64,000 nucleotides of DNA from Streptomyces sp. LUP47B (GTDB lineage Bacteria; Actinomycetota; Actinomycetes; Streptomycetales; Streptomycetaceae), in contig NZ_MJAH01000006.1 in the NCBI RefSeq assembly GCF_001746295.1, positions 594,187 through 658,186 on the forward strand, given 5' to 3'. Shown in pieces: positions 1 through 8,591 of this stretch. Under the pieces are notes generated by a model. That model was not told the DNA's origin, ran no database searches, and saw nothing but the letters and a program-made list of their open reading frames with translations. Positions within the stretch are counted from its first letter, which is position 1. The number at the start of each line of letters is the position of its first letter. The position numbers were made by a program, and so were the translations under genes.

Positions 1-728
1 GCCTGCTCCACGTCGTACGGTCCGCCGAGCACCCCGAGGCCGCACACCTGGCCGGGGAGGCCGAGTGGTTCATGGACTACCGCAACGGCGACGGTTCCGT
101 CGCCGAGATGTGCGGCAACGGCGTACGCGTCTTCGCCCGGTACCTGCAGCGTGCCGGTCACGTCACCGAGGGTGACCTCGCGGTGGCCACGCGCGGGGGC
201 GTGAAGGCCGTGCACATCGCGAAGGGCGGTGACGTCACCGTCGGCATGGGCAAGGCGCTGCTCCCCGAGGGGGACGTGACGGTGAGCGTCGGCGACCGCA
301 GCTGGCCCGCACGCAACGTGAACATGGGCAATCCGCATGCCGTCGCCTTCGTGGACGACCTGGCGCACGCCGGTGACCTGTACTCCCCACCGCCGTTCAG
401 CCCGGCCGCCGCCTACCCGAGCGGGGTCAACGTCGAGTTCGTGGTCGACCGCGGCCCCCGCCATGTCGCCATGCGCGTGCACGAGCGCGGGGCGGGCGAG
501 ACCCGGTCCTGCGGCACGGGCGCGTGCGCCGTCGCCGTCGCCACGGCCCGCAGGGACGGCGCCGACCCGGGGGCCACCGGCACCCCGGCGACCTACACCG
601 TCGACGTGCCCGGAGGCACCCTGGTGATCACCGAGCACAGCGACGGCGAGATCGAGATGACCGGACCCGCGGTGATCGTCGCCGAGGGCGAGATCGACGC
701 CGACTGGCTTGAAAACGCGGTTGGTTGA
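1..728 (+). CDS. dapF: Diaminopimelate epimerase, 5' end missing
   Basis: Converts LL- to meso-diaminopimelate, the last step before DAP enters lysine and cell-wall synthesis; cytoplasmic. The frame is open from base 3, so the window cuts the gene: about 241 residues are visible, roughly 45-50 short of a usual streptomycete enzyme. Both catalytic cysteines of the family are seen, in EMCGNG (codon 111-113) and SCGTGACAV (codon 510-512), acting as the two-base epimerisation pair. The methionine codon at 72 is internal, because conserved sequence continues upstream of it. The neighbouring RSH gene lies 285 bases downstream and appears to have its own ribosome binding site. Identity is secure; only the truncation by the window edge is odd. 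Confidence 0.95.
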   Translation, partial: LLHVVRSAEHPEAAHLAGEAEWFMDYRNGDGSVAEMCGNGVRVFARYLQRAGHVTEGDLAVATRGGVKAVHIAKGGDVTVGMGKALLPEGDVTVSVGDRSWPARNVNMGNPHAVAFVDDLAHAGDLYSPPPFSPAAAYPSGVNVEFVVDRGPRHVAMRVHERGAGETRSCGTGACAVAVATARRDGADPGATGTPATYTVDVPGGTLVITEHSDGEIEMTGPAVIVAEGEIDADWLENAVG

Positions 729-1013
729 CCATATGAATCGCAGCACTCGGATGGCCTACGGCGTGGAACCCCAGTCTCCGACCCTCTGGGCGATTCAAAA
801 CCACGGTCGGCCGCCAGTCAGGCGGCGTGAAATCGTAAACCTCGAAGCCTTCCCTCGTATGGGTGATCCGTTTCACGCTCGCCGAGAGGCGGTCAGCCGG
901 GCGTGATGGGCTCGGTAGCATCAAGCACCGGCCCGGACGGGGGACAGATGCCATCCCCTGAGCCGTGTCCGCCATGGGGCACCCCGTCCGCCGGTCCACA
1001 GCCGGAGGTGCCC

Positions 1014-3224
1014 ATGAGTGCGGAGGCCACGAACCCCGCGACCCCAGGTCCGGTAACAGGTGCGGCCGCCCGTTGGCGGGCGCGGATCGACCTGCGCCGC
1101 CTGGGCCGCGCCGCGCTGCTCGGCCCCGCCGCCCGAGACCGGCTGCCCGACGCCATCGGCCATGTCGCCGAGGCCCACCGCGCCCACCACCCCGACGCCG
1201 ACCTCGAACCGCTTCGCCGCGCCTGGGTCCTGGCCGAGTCCTCGCACCGCGGCCAGATGCGCAAGAGCGGTGAGCCGTACATCACACATCCGCTCGCCGT
1301 GACCCTGATCCTCGCCGAACTCGGCGCCGAGACCACGACCTTGACGGCCTCTCTGCTCCACGACACCGTCGAGGACACCGAGGTGACGCTCGATCAGGTC
1401 GGTGAGGAGTTCGGCGCCGAGGTCCGCTTCCTCGTCGACGGCGTCACCAAGCTGGAGAAGGTCGACTACGGCGCCGCCGCCGAGCCCGAGACCTTCCGCA
1501 AGATGCTCGTCGCCACCGGCAACGACGTCCGCGTGATGTCGATCAAGCTCGCCGACCGGCTGCACAACATGCGCACCCTCGGCGTGATGCGCCCCGAGAA
1601 GCAGGCCCGCATCGCCAAGGTCACCCGCGACGTCCTCATCCCGCTCGCCGAACGCCTCGGCGTCCAGGCACTCAAGACCGAGCTGGAAGACCTGGTCTTC
1701 GCGATCCTCCACCCCGAGGAGTACGAGCACACCCGCGAGTTGATCGTCGACAACGCCGCGCGCGCGGACGACCCGCTCGCCGAGATCGCGGACGAGGTAC
1801 GGGGGGTGCTGCGCGAGGCCGGGATCCCGGCCGAAGTCGTCATCCGGCCGCGCCACTTCGTCTCCGTGCACCGCACGGCCCGCAAGCGCGGCAGACTGCG
1901 CGGCGCGGACTTCGGCCGCCTGCTGGTACTGGTCGGCGAGGACGCGGACTGCTACGCCGTCCTGGGCGAACTGCACACCTGTATGACGCCGGTCGTCTCG
2001 GAGTTCAAGGACTTCATCGCCGTACCGAAGTTCAACCTGTACCAGTCGCTGCACACCGCTGTGGCCCGCGGCGACGGCCAGGTCGTCGAGGTCCTCATCC
2101 GCACCCACCAGATGCACAAGGTCGCCGAAGCCGGCGTGGTCGCCCTCGGCAATCCGTACGCCCCGCCCTCGGACCCCTCGGAGGCGCCGGGCGCGTCCAC
2201 CGGCGCAGGCGCCGACGAGGAGCGGGTGGACCCCACCCGGCCCGGCTGGCTCTCCCGCCTCCTCGACTGGCAGGCGGCCGCGCCCGACGCCGACACCTTC
2301 TGGTCGACCCTCCGTGAGGACCTCGCCCAGGACCGCGAGATCACCGTCTTCCGACCCGATGGCGGCACCCTGGGCCTGCCCGAGGGCGCGACCTGTGTGG
2401 ACGCCGCGTACGCGCAGTACGGCGAGGACGCGCACGCGTGCCTCGGCGCCCGCGTCAACGGCCGTCTGGCGACCCTGAGCACCGTTCTGAAGGACGGCGA
2501 CACCGTCCAGCTCCTCATGGGACAGGACCCCGCCGCCGAGCCCTCCAAGGAGTGGCTGGAGCACGCGCACACTCCCGCGGCGCGGATCGCCATCCAGCGG
2601 TGGATCGCGACCCATCCGTCGCACGAGACGCCGGAGGAGATCGTGGAGCGGGGCGGGGCGGCCGACGTGGCGAGGGCCACCACCGCAGAGCCACCGGTGG
2701 CCGACACTCCCGACAGCGTGGGCCGGGTCACCGCCGAGTCGCAGACCTCCGACAACCCGGCCGCCGACCACCCCGGCGCCGCCGTCGTCCTCGTCGACCA
2801 GCCCGGAGCGACCGTACGGCTCGCCGGCTGCTGTACGCCCGTACCGCCCGACGAGATCACCGGCTTCGCCGTGCGCGGGGGAGTGGTCACCGTGCATCGC
2901 GTCGAGTGCGCCGCGGTGGAGCGGATGAAGAGCGTGGGGCGCACGGAGGTCGGCGTGCGCTGGGGCGACACCGCCGGGTGTCGGGTCACGCTGTTCGCGG
3001 AATCGTTCGGCCGCCCGCACCTCCTCGCCGACCTCACCGAGGCCATGGCCGGCGAGGGCGCCGAGATCGTCTCCGCGACCGTCGAACCCCCCAGCCAGCA
3101 GCGAGTACGCCACACCTACACCGTCCAGCTGCCGGATGCGGCCCGGCTGCCGTCCCTGATGCGGGCGATGCGGAACGTGGCCGGGGTGTACGACGTGAGC
3201 AGGGCGCAGACGCCTGGGGCCTGA
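1014..3224 (+). CDS. rshA: RelA/SpoT-homologue (RSH) (p)ppGpp enzyme
   Basis: Second RSH protein of Streptomyces, handling the alarmone (p)ppGpp. I chose the ATG at 1014 because GGAGG ends 6 bases before it; in-frame ATGs at 903 and 949 lack such a site. The product is 736 residues. The HD hydrolase is intact: HDTVED at residues 116-121 and RLHNMRT further on. A synthetase-like domain follows (about 270-400) that keeps YQSLHT and VEVLIRT but departs from consensus at the GRPK and AVR positions (IRPR and RLL here). Then come a TGS domain (about 440-500), a double-cysteine motif near 606 and a C-terminal ACT domain (about 663-736). It may lean towards hydrolysis; that is inference. The symbol rests on recalled order next to dapF. 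Confidence 0.88.
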   Translation: MSAEATNPATPGPVTGAAARWRARIDLRRLGRAALLGPAARDRLPDAIGHVAEAHRAHHPDADLEPLRRAWVLAESSHRGQMRKSGEPYITHPLAVTLILAELGAETTTLTASLLHDTVEDTEVTLDQVGEEFGAEVRFLVDGVTKLEKVDYGAAAEPETFRKMLVATGNDVRVMSIKLADRLHNMRTLGVMRPEKQARIAKVTRDVLIPLAERLGVQALKTELEDLVFAILHPEEYEHTRELIVDNAARADDPLAEIADEVRGVLREAGIPAEVVIRPRHFVSVHRTARKRGRLRGADFGRLLVLVGEDADCYAVLGELHTCMTPVVSEFKDFIAVPKFNLYQSLHTAVARGDGQVVEVLIRTHQMHKVAEAGVVALGNPYAPPSDPSEAPGASTGAGADEERVDPTRPGWLSRLLDWQAAAPDADTFWSTLREDLAQDREITVFRPDGGTLGLPEGATCVDAAYAQYGEDAHACLGARVNGRLATLSTVLKDGDTVQLLMGQDPAAEPSKEWLEHAHTPAARIAIQRWIATHPSHETPEEIVERGGAADVARATTAEPPVADTPDSVGRVTAESQTSDNPAADHPGAAVVLVDQPGATVRLAGCCTPVPPDEITGFAVRGGVVTVHRVECAAVERMKSVGRTEVGVRWGDTAGCRVTLFAESFGRPHLLADLTEAMAGEGAEIVSATVEPPSQQRVRHTYTVQLPDAARLPSLMRAMRNVAGVYDVSRAQTPGA

Positions 3225-3267
3225 AGGACGGACGCCTTGGGGGGCGCCTGACGGGGGCGGGGATGGG

Positions 3268-3520
3268 GTCGCAGGTCTGCTGGCGCGTGGGGGCCGGTCC
3301 ACAGGTCTACACGCGCGTAGGGGACTGATCCACAGGCCCGGACGCGCGTACCGGTCCACAGGTCTGGACACGGGTGAGGGATCGGTCCACAGGTCTTCAC
3401 GCGGGTGAGGGTCCGGCTCGTAGGTCTTCGCAGGCGTATGCGGGATCGGTCGACAGGCCCTCATGCGCGTGGCAGGACCTCACACGCGCGTGGCAGGCCG
3501 CAGGACCTCTCACGCACGTG
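3268..3520. repeat. Degenerate ~31-bp tandem repeats
   Basis: Intergenic region between rshA and the M1 peptidase. A unit with core CACAGGTCT (or CACAGGCCC) followed by an ACGCGNGTG-like block recurs. Cores start near 3272, 3302, 3333, 3359, 3390, 3421 and 3454, so the spacing is mostly 30-33 bases, close to three helical turns. Further shorter copies (CAGGACC) lie near 3473 and 3501. Four units carry GRTCCACAG, resembling a DnaA box core. I see no convincing gene in the 3225-3630 gap. The function is unknown. Confidence 0.7.
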
Positions 3521-3630
3521 GCTGGCCAAATGACGTCAGGCGTCTCCTCAACGGAACCGGAGCACCCCGTTCGAGTGGGACAGTCGCGCGTCGTCGCCGT
3601 GGGGCACGCGCGCGCTGGTAGCGGTGGTGC

Positions 3631-5178
3631 ATGCCGCTCAGCTCCCACACACACGCCGGTCCCACCCACACGCACTCCACCCACGCCGACCGGCTCGGCC
3701 CCGACGCCCCCCCTCGCCGTACCGGAAACGCCCGACGGCGCAGGGCGGTCGGGCTGCTCGCCTCCGCCGTCTCCGTCTGCCTGCTGGCCGCGAGCGCCCC
3801 GGCCGCACCCCTCGGGATCGGTGACCGCCTCTTCCCGCACCTCGGCAACCCCGGCTACGACGTGGCGTCGTACGACCTCTCCTTCACCTATCCCGGCGAC
3901 AACAGCAAGCCGCTCACGGCCGTCACCACGATCGACGCCTGGACGACGACCGAACTCGACCGCATCAACCTCGACTTCGCACAGGGTGAGGTCCAGTCGG
4001 TGGAGGTCGACGGTCTGTCCGCGGACTTCACCAGCGCCGGCGAGGACCTCGTCGTCACACCCGACGGACCACTGCCCGCCGGCAGCTGGATGCGGATCAC
4101 CGTCCGGCACACCAGTGACCCCGTCTCCGCCGACGACCGGGACGGCGGCTGGGTGCGCACCGCGGACGGGCTCGCCATGGCCAACCAGGCCGACGCCGCC
4201 CACCTGGTGTTCCCCTGCAACGACCACCCCTCCGACAAGGCGATGTTCACCATCCGGGTCACCGCACCCGACGGCTACACGGCCGTAGCCAACGGCCTGC
4301 CGACGGATGTGGACCGCGCCGGCCGGGCGACCACCTGGACATACCGCACCCAGCACCCCATGGCCACTGAACTCGCGCAGGTGTCGATCGGCCGCTCCAC
4401 CGTGCTGCGCCGCAGCGGACCGCACGGACTGCCCGTCCGGGACGTCGTGCGCACAAAGGACCGCGCCAAGCTCGAACCCTGGCTCAAGAAGACTCCCGGA
4501 CAGCTCGCCTGGATGGAGGGCAAGGTCGGGCAGTACCCCTTCGAGACGTACGGCATTCTCATGGCCGCCGCCGACACCGGCTTCGAGTTGGAAACCCAAA
4601 CCCTGTCCCTCTTCGAGAAGGACCTCTTCACCGAGCCCGCCTTCCCCAAGTGGTACGTCGAGTCGATCATGGTCCACGAGCTCGCCCACCAATGGTTCGG
4701 CGACAGCGTCAGCCCCCGTACCTGGTCGGACCTGTGGCTCAACGAAGGGCATGCCACCTGGTACGAGGCCCTGTACGCGGAGGAGAAGGGGGGACGCACC
4801 CTTGCGGCCCGTATGAAGGCCGCGTACGGCGCCTCCGACCGCTGGCGGGCCGAAGGCGGACCGCCCGCCGCACCCAAGCCGCCCCAGCCCGGCCAGAAGA
4901 TCAGCATCTTCCGGCCGAACGTCTACGACGGTGCCGCCCTCGTCCTGTACGCCCTGCGCCAGGAAATCGGCCGCAAGTCCTTCGAGAACCTGGAAAGGGC
5001 CTGGGTGCGGGAACACCGGGACGGCACGGCGTCGACCGCCGACTTCGTGCACCTCGCCTCCGAGATCTCCGGGCGCGACCTCAGCGGCTTCCTCCAGGGA
5101 TGGCTCTACGGCAAGAAGACCCCGTCGATGCCCGGCCACCCGGAGTGGAAGGCCGTGGCACCGGCGAAAAGGCGGTGA
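3631..5178 (+). CDS. Secreted M1-family zinc metallopeptidase
   Basis: Aminopeptidase-like zinc peptidase, probably exported. The 515-residue product has a basic N-terminus then a hydrophobic stretch at about residues 40-60 (RRRRAVGLLASAVSVCLLAA) typical of a signal peptide. The zinc motif HELAH is at residues 349-353, followed by NEGHATWYE supplying the third ligand, in the M1 spacing. The substrate-binding loop reads GFELETQT rather than GAMEN, a variant common in short bacterial M1 proteins. At about half the length of PepN it lacks the long C-terminal domain. It may trim extracellular peptides; the substrate is unknown. The GC-rich repeats upstream make the exact start uncertain. Confidence 0.85.
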   Translation: MPLSSHTHAGPTHTHSTHADRLGPDAPPRRTGNARRRRAVGLLASAVSVCLLAASAPAAPLGIGDRLFPHLGNPGYDVASYDLSFTYPGDNSKPLTAVTTIDAWTTTELDRINLDFAQGEVQSVEVDGLSADFTSAGEDLVVTPDGPLPAGSWMRITVRHTSDPVSADDRDGGWVRTADGLAMANQADAAHLVFPCNDHPSDKAMFTIRVTAPDGYTAVANGLPTDVDRAGRATTWTYRTQHPMATELAQVSIGRSTVLRRSGPHGLPVRDVVRTKDRAKLEPWLKKTPGQLAWMEGKVGQYPFETYGILMAAADTGFELETQTLSLFEKDLFTEPAFPKWYVESIMVHELAHQWFGDSVSPRTWSDLWLNEGHATWYEALYAEEKGGRTLAARMKAAYGASDRWRAEGGPPAAPKPPQPGQKISIFRPNVYDGAALVLYALRQEIGRKSFENLERAWVREHRDGTASTADFVHLASEISGRDLSGFLQGWLYGKKTPSMPGHPEWKAVAPAKRR

Positions 5179-5183
5179 CGAGA

Positions 5184-5229
5184 CGCCCCGTACCGTGCGA
5201 CCATCTTCAGGTCGGCGCGGCACGGGGCG
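5184..5229 (+). terminator. Hairpin after M1 peptidase gene
   Basis: CGCCCCGTACCG (5184-5195) pairs with CGGCACGGGGCG (5218-5229) with one mismatch across a 22-base loop, a few bases after the stop codon. No T-run follows, as is usual in Streptomyces. Confidence 0.55.
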
Positions 5230-5304
5230 CGGGAATCTCCCGGGGTGCTCGTGCGTTGTGAGATGTGACCGCCGAATCGGAATCCCCATCGACGTAAGGA
5301 TCAA

Positions 5305-6801
5305 ATGACCTCCTCTTCATCCCCTTCCCAGGACACGCAGCGCCTCGCGCACACATACGCCGAAGGTCTTCGGGCCGATGCCCTGATGGAAGAGGACGTC
5401 GCCTGGAGCCACGAGATCGACGGAGAGCGGGACGGCGAGCAGTTCGACCGCTCCGAGCGCGCGGCGCTGCGACGCGTCGCAGGCCTCTCCACCGAACTCG
5501 AGGACGTCACCGAGGTCGAGTACCGTCAGCTCCGTCTGGAGCGGGTCGTGCTCGTCGGCGTCTGGACCTCGGGGACCGCGCAGGACGCGGACAACTCCCT
5601 CGCGGAGCTCGCCGCCCTCGCGGAGACCGCCGGCGCACTCGTGCTCGACGGTGTGATCCAGCGCCGCGACAAGCCCGACGCGGCCACCTACATCGGTTCC
5701 GGCAAGGCCGACGAGCTGCGGGACATCGTCCTGGAGACCGGCGCGGACACCGTCATCTGCGACGGTGAGCTCAGCCCGGGCCAGCTCATCCACCTCGAGG
5801 ACGTCGTCAAGGTCAAGGTCATCGACCGTACGGCCCTGATCCTCGACATCTTCGCCCAGCACGCCAAGTCCCGAGAGGGCAAGGCGCAGGTCGCGCTCGC
5901 GCAGATGCAGTACATGCTGCCGAGGCTGCGCGGCTGGGGTCAGTCGCTGTCCCGTCAGATGGGCGGCGGCAAGGGCGGCGGCCTCGCCACCCGTGGTCCC
6001 GGTGAGACCAAGATCGAGACGGACCGGCGTCGGATCCGCGAGAAGATGGCGAAGATGCGCCGGGAGATCGCGGACATGAAGACCGGCCGTGAGATCAAGC
6101 GGCAGGAGCGCAAGCGCCACAAGGTGCCTTCAGTCGCCATCGCGGGCTACACCAACGCCGGCAAGTCGTCCCTGCTCAACCGCCTCACGGGCGCGGGCGT
6201 CCTGGTCGAGAACTCCCTGTTCGCGACCCTCGACCCGACCGTCCGGCGCGCGGAGACCCCGAGCGGCCGCCTGTACACACTGGCCGACACCGTCGGTTTT
6301 GTACGGCACCTGCCGCACCACCTGGTCGAGGCGTTCCGCTCCACCATGGAGGAGGTCGGCGAGTCCGACCTGATCCTGCACGTGGTGGACGGCTCGCACC
6401 CGGACCCGGAGGAGCAGCTGGCCGCCGTGCGCGAGGTGATCAGGGACGTCGGCGCCACCGGCGTGCCGGAGATCGTCGTGATCAACAAGGCCGACGCGGC
6501 CGACCCACTGACGCTCCAGCGGCTGATGCGGAACGAGAAGCGCTCCCTCGCGGTCTCGGCCCGTACCGGCCAGGGCATCGCCGAACTGCTCGCCCTGATC
6601 GACAACGAACTGCCCAGGCCGTCCGTCGAGATCGAGGTGCTCGTGCCGTACACCCACGGCAAGCTGGTCGCCCGTGCCCATGACGAGGGCGAGGTGATCT
6701 CCGAGGAGCACACGGCGGAGGGCACCCTGCTCAAGGTGCGGGTGCACGAGGAGCTGGCCGCGGAGCTGGCGCCGTACGTGCCGGCACCGGTTGTGGTCTG
6801 A
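5305..6801 (+). CDS. hflX: Ribosome-associated GTPase HflX
   Basis: Conserved GTPase that binds the large ribosomal subunit and splits or rescues stalled 70S ribosomes. The 498-residue product has the HflX N-terminal domain with the YIGSGKADEL motif, the glycine-rich linker (QMGGGKGGGLATRGPGET), a coiled helical segment, then the G domain: Walker A GYTNAGKS at residues 281-288, DTVGFV as G3, and NKAD at 394-397. The acidic N-terminal extension of about 70 residues is usual for actinobacteria. The ATG at 5305 follows AAGGA. It stands alone between two hairpins, so it is probably monocistronic. Confidence 0.95.
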   Translation: MTSSSSPSQDTQRLAHTYAEGLRADALMEEDVAWSHEIDGERDGEQFDRSERAALRRVAGLSTELEDVTEVEYRQLRLERVVLVGVWTSGTAQDADNSLAELAALAETAGALVLDGVIQRRDKPDAATYIGSGKADELRDIVLETGADTVICDGELSPGQLIHLEDVVKVKVIDRTALILDIFAQHAKSREGKAQVALAQMQYMLPRLRGWGQSLSRQMGGGKGGGLATRGPGETKIETDRRRIREKMAKMRREIADMKTGREIKRQERKRHKVPSVAIAGYTNAGKSSLLNRLTGAGVLVENSLFATLDPTVRRAETPSGRLYTLADTVGFVRHLPHHLVEAFRSTMEEVGESDLILHVVDGSHPDPEEQLAAVREVIRDVGATGVPEIVVINKADAADPLTLQRLMRNEKRSLAVSARTGQGIAELLALIDNELPRPSVEIEVLVPYTHGKLVARAHDEGEVISEEHTAEGTLLKVRVHEELAAELAPYVPAPVVV

Positions 6802-6848
6802 GTGCTGTAGCCCTCCGAGCCATAGCTCTGTGAGCCTTAGCTCTCTGA

Positions 6849-6880
6849 GAGGCCCGCCCTTCTCCCGAAGGGCGGGCCTC
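6849..6880. terminator. Perfect hairpin between hflX and the protease gene
   Basis: GAGGCCCGCCCTTC (6849-6862), loop TCCC, GAAGGGCGGGCCTC (6867-6880): a perfect 14-bp stem between two convergent genes, so it probably serves hflX and possibly both. Confidence 0.85.
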
Positions 6881-6968
6881 CAGCGTGTTCAGGTCACCGA
6901 CGGTTCGTGGTCCGTTGTGGGCGTTATGGTCGTCGGTGCCGACAGCGGGCTCGGGAAAGCCGAGGGGC

Positions 6969-8198
6969 TCACTGGCTCGCGAACTTCTCGCTGACCGAGT
7001 CGTACGCGCCCTTGGCCACCTCACCCAGCCGGGGCCCGGCCAGCCAGCCCGCGCTCACCGGCCCGATCGAGGTGTTGGACACCAGGGCCGGCCGGCCGTC
7101 CGCACCGGTCGCGACCCAGCCGCCGCCGGACGAACCGCCGGTCATGGTGCAACCGATGCGGTACATCGTCGGGGCCGAGGCGTTGATCGACAGCCGTCCC
7201 GGCCTGTCCTGGCACTGGTACAGCGTCCCCCCGTCGAACGGCGCCGCAGCCGGATACCCACCCGCCGTGATGCTCTCCACCTGCGGCACCGCGGGCGCGG
7301 TGAAGTTCACCGGCAGGGCCGAACCGACCGTCTCCTCCAGCGACTTGCCTGTGCCCCCCTCCTCCGGCGTCACATGGATGACGGCGAAGTCGTACGGGGC
7401 ACCGTCCCCGCCGGTCGGGCCGCCCTGGGCTATCCACTGGTCCGAGGTCTGCGCCCAGTCGGCCCACCAGACGCCGTACGGAGCGACGTCCTTCTCGCTC
7501 GCGCCCTCCAACTCCGCGCCCGACAAGGCCCGGTCGTTGTACGACGGCACGAACGCGGTGTTGCGGTACCAGCCACCGCTCTTGCCAGCGTGCACACAAT
7601 GCCCCGCCGTCCACACCAGGTCGGACTTGCCCGGGTGTGCCGGGTCCTCCACGACCGTCGCCGAGCAGACCATGGTGCCCTCGGGGGAGTCGAAGAACAC
7701 CTTGCCCGCCTCGGGAACGTTGTCGTGGTACGTAGGAGATACGGGTTTCGCGTCCACCGGCGCCGGCTCCGGGTCGGTCACACCCTGATCACCCGAGAGG
7801 TCGCTCTCCTGGACACCGCGATCGGGATCCTCGGCCTCCCGCATCCGGTCCGGGTCCCACAGGCCCTCGATGATCGGGTTGATGTAGTCCTGGGCCTCGC
7901 GCAGCCAGTCGTCCCTGTCCCAGTTCTTCCAGGCGCCGTTCTTCCACTTGTCGACATCGATCCCGTGCTCCCTGAGCCTGTCCCTGATGTCGTCCGGGAT
8001 CGTGATCTTGCCGTCGCCCTCGGACGTGTCCGAGGCGGAGGCCTGCGCGTTCGCGTCCGAGTCGCCCGAACCGCAGCCGGTGGCGGTCAGTGCCAGCACG
8101 GAGGCGAGAGCCATTGCGGCGAGAACAGGAGCGGTTCTGCGGCGGGCGCCCTTTTCGCCATCGCCGCGAGCAGTCAATGACAGCGGTTCGGATCCCAT
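6969..8198 (-). CDS. Lipoprotein trypsin-like serine protease
   Basis: Predicted membrane-anchored extracellular serine protease. I start it at the ATG whose first base is 8198, because GGGGAGG lies 6 bases upstream; a longer frame to 8258 has no such site. The 409-residue product has a basic start, a hydrophobic stretch and a lipobox LTATGC (Cys42). After an acidic, Asp-rich linker comes a chymotrypsin-fold domain: His in WTAGHC, Asp in YDFAVIHV, Ser in TGGSSGGGW. The last replaces the usual GDSGGP, as in V8/glutamyl-endopeptidase-like members. Substrate unknown. It is transcribed convergently with hflX and divergently from the siderophore-type cluster. Confidence 0.85.
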   Translation of the reverse strand: MGSEPLSLTARGDGEKGARRRTAPVLAAMALASVLALTATGCGSGDSDANAQASASDTSEGDGKITIPDDIRDRLREHGIDVDKWKNGAWKNWDRDDWLREAQDYINPIIEGLWDPDRMREAEDPDRGVQESDLSGDQGVTDPEPAPVDAKPVSPTYHDNVPEAGKVFFDSPEGTMVCSATVVEDPAHPGKSDLVWTAGHCVHAGKSGGWYRNTAFVPSYNDRALSGAELEGASEKDVAPYGVWWADWAQTSDQWIAQGGPTGGDGAPYDFAVIHVTPEEGGTGKSLEETVGSALPVNFTAPAVPQVESITAGGYPAAAPFDGGTLYQCQDRPGRLSINASAPTMYRIGCTMTGGSSGGGWVATGADGRPALVSNTSIGPVSAGWLAGPRLGEVAKGAYDSVSEKFASQ

Positions 8199-8591
8199 GC
8201 TCTGCCTCCCCCTGTGTGGACGAACCTGGGTGCGCGACCGGAGACTTCGCGCCGACATCCCGCGAGTTCCCCCTCATGCACCGCGACTTGGAACGACATC
8301 ACACACTATGCGCCCGTTATGGGGGACTTCCGACGGAACCGCAACAGTTCCGTCACGCCAAAGATCTTCAGGCAACCCGTAACCCGGTGAACGGTCCGGG
8401 GTTGGTAGCGGTGGGGGCTTGCTGCCGGCGGACGCTTCGGTCCCCGGCGCCCCAATCCCCGGAGATTTCCCGACAGTCGGGGCATCGATGTGCCGAGCTG
8501 TCGAGCAAAGGGTCCCGGGGTTCCGTATGTCGGGGCGGGTGAGTCCGCGAGGGAACCGCTTGCCCCTGCACAGCGCGACGACGGGAGAACC
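8199..8591. other. Divergent intergenic region upstream of siderophore-type cluster
   Basis: 393 bases between the divergent lipoprotein and aminotransferase genes, so it must hold both promoters. I searched by eye for the 19-bp DmdR1/IdeR iron box (TTAGGTTAGGCTCACCTAA) and saw nothing close. No convincing small gene was recognised. Confidence 0.5.

Noticed and set aside
921..3464. 847-residue open frame on the minus strand opposite rshA
   Set aside because: Antisense shadow in GC-rich DNA; its sequence is Gly/Arg/Asp-rich without motifs, whereas the plus strand encodes a clear RSH protein.
4570..4610. Loss of the GAMEN motif as a sign of an inactive M1 peptidase
   Set aside because: GFELETQT-type loops are usual in short bacterial M1 proteins, and the zinc site HELAH...E is intact.
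8199..8591. Iron box for the siderophore-type cluster
   Set aside because: No 19-bp match to TTAGGTTAGGCTCACCTAA found by eye on either strand.
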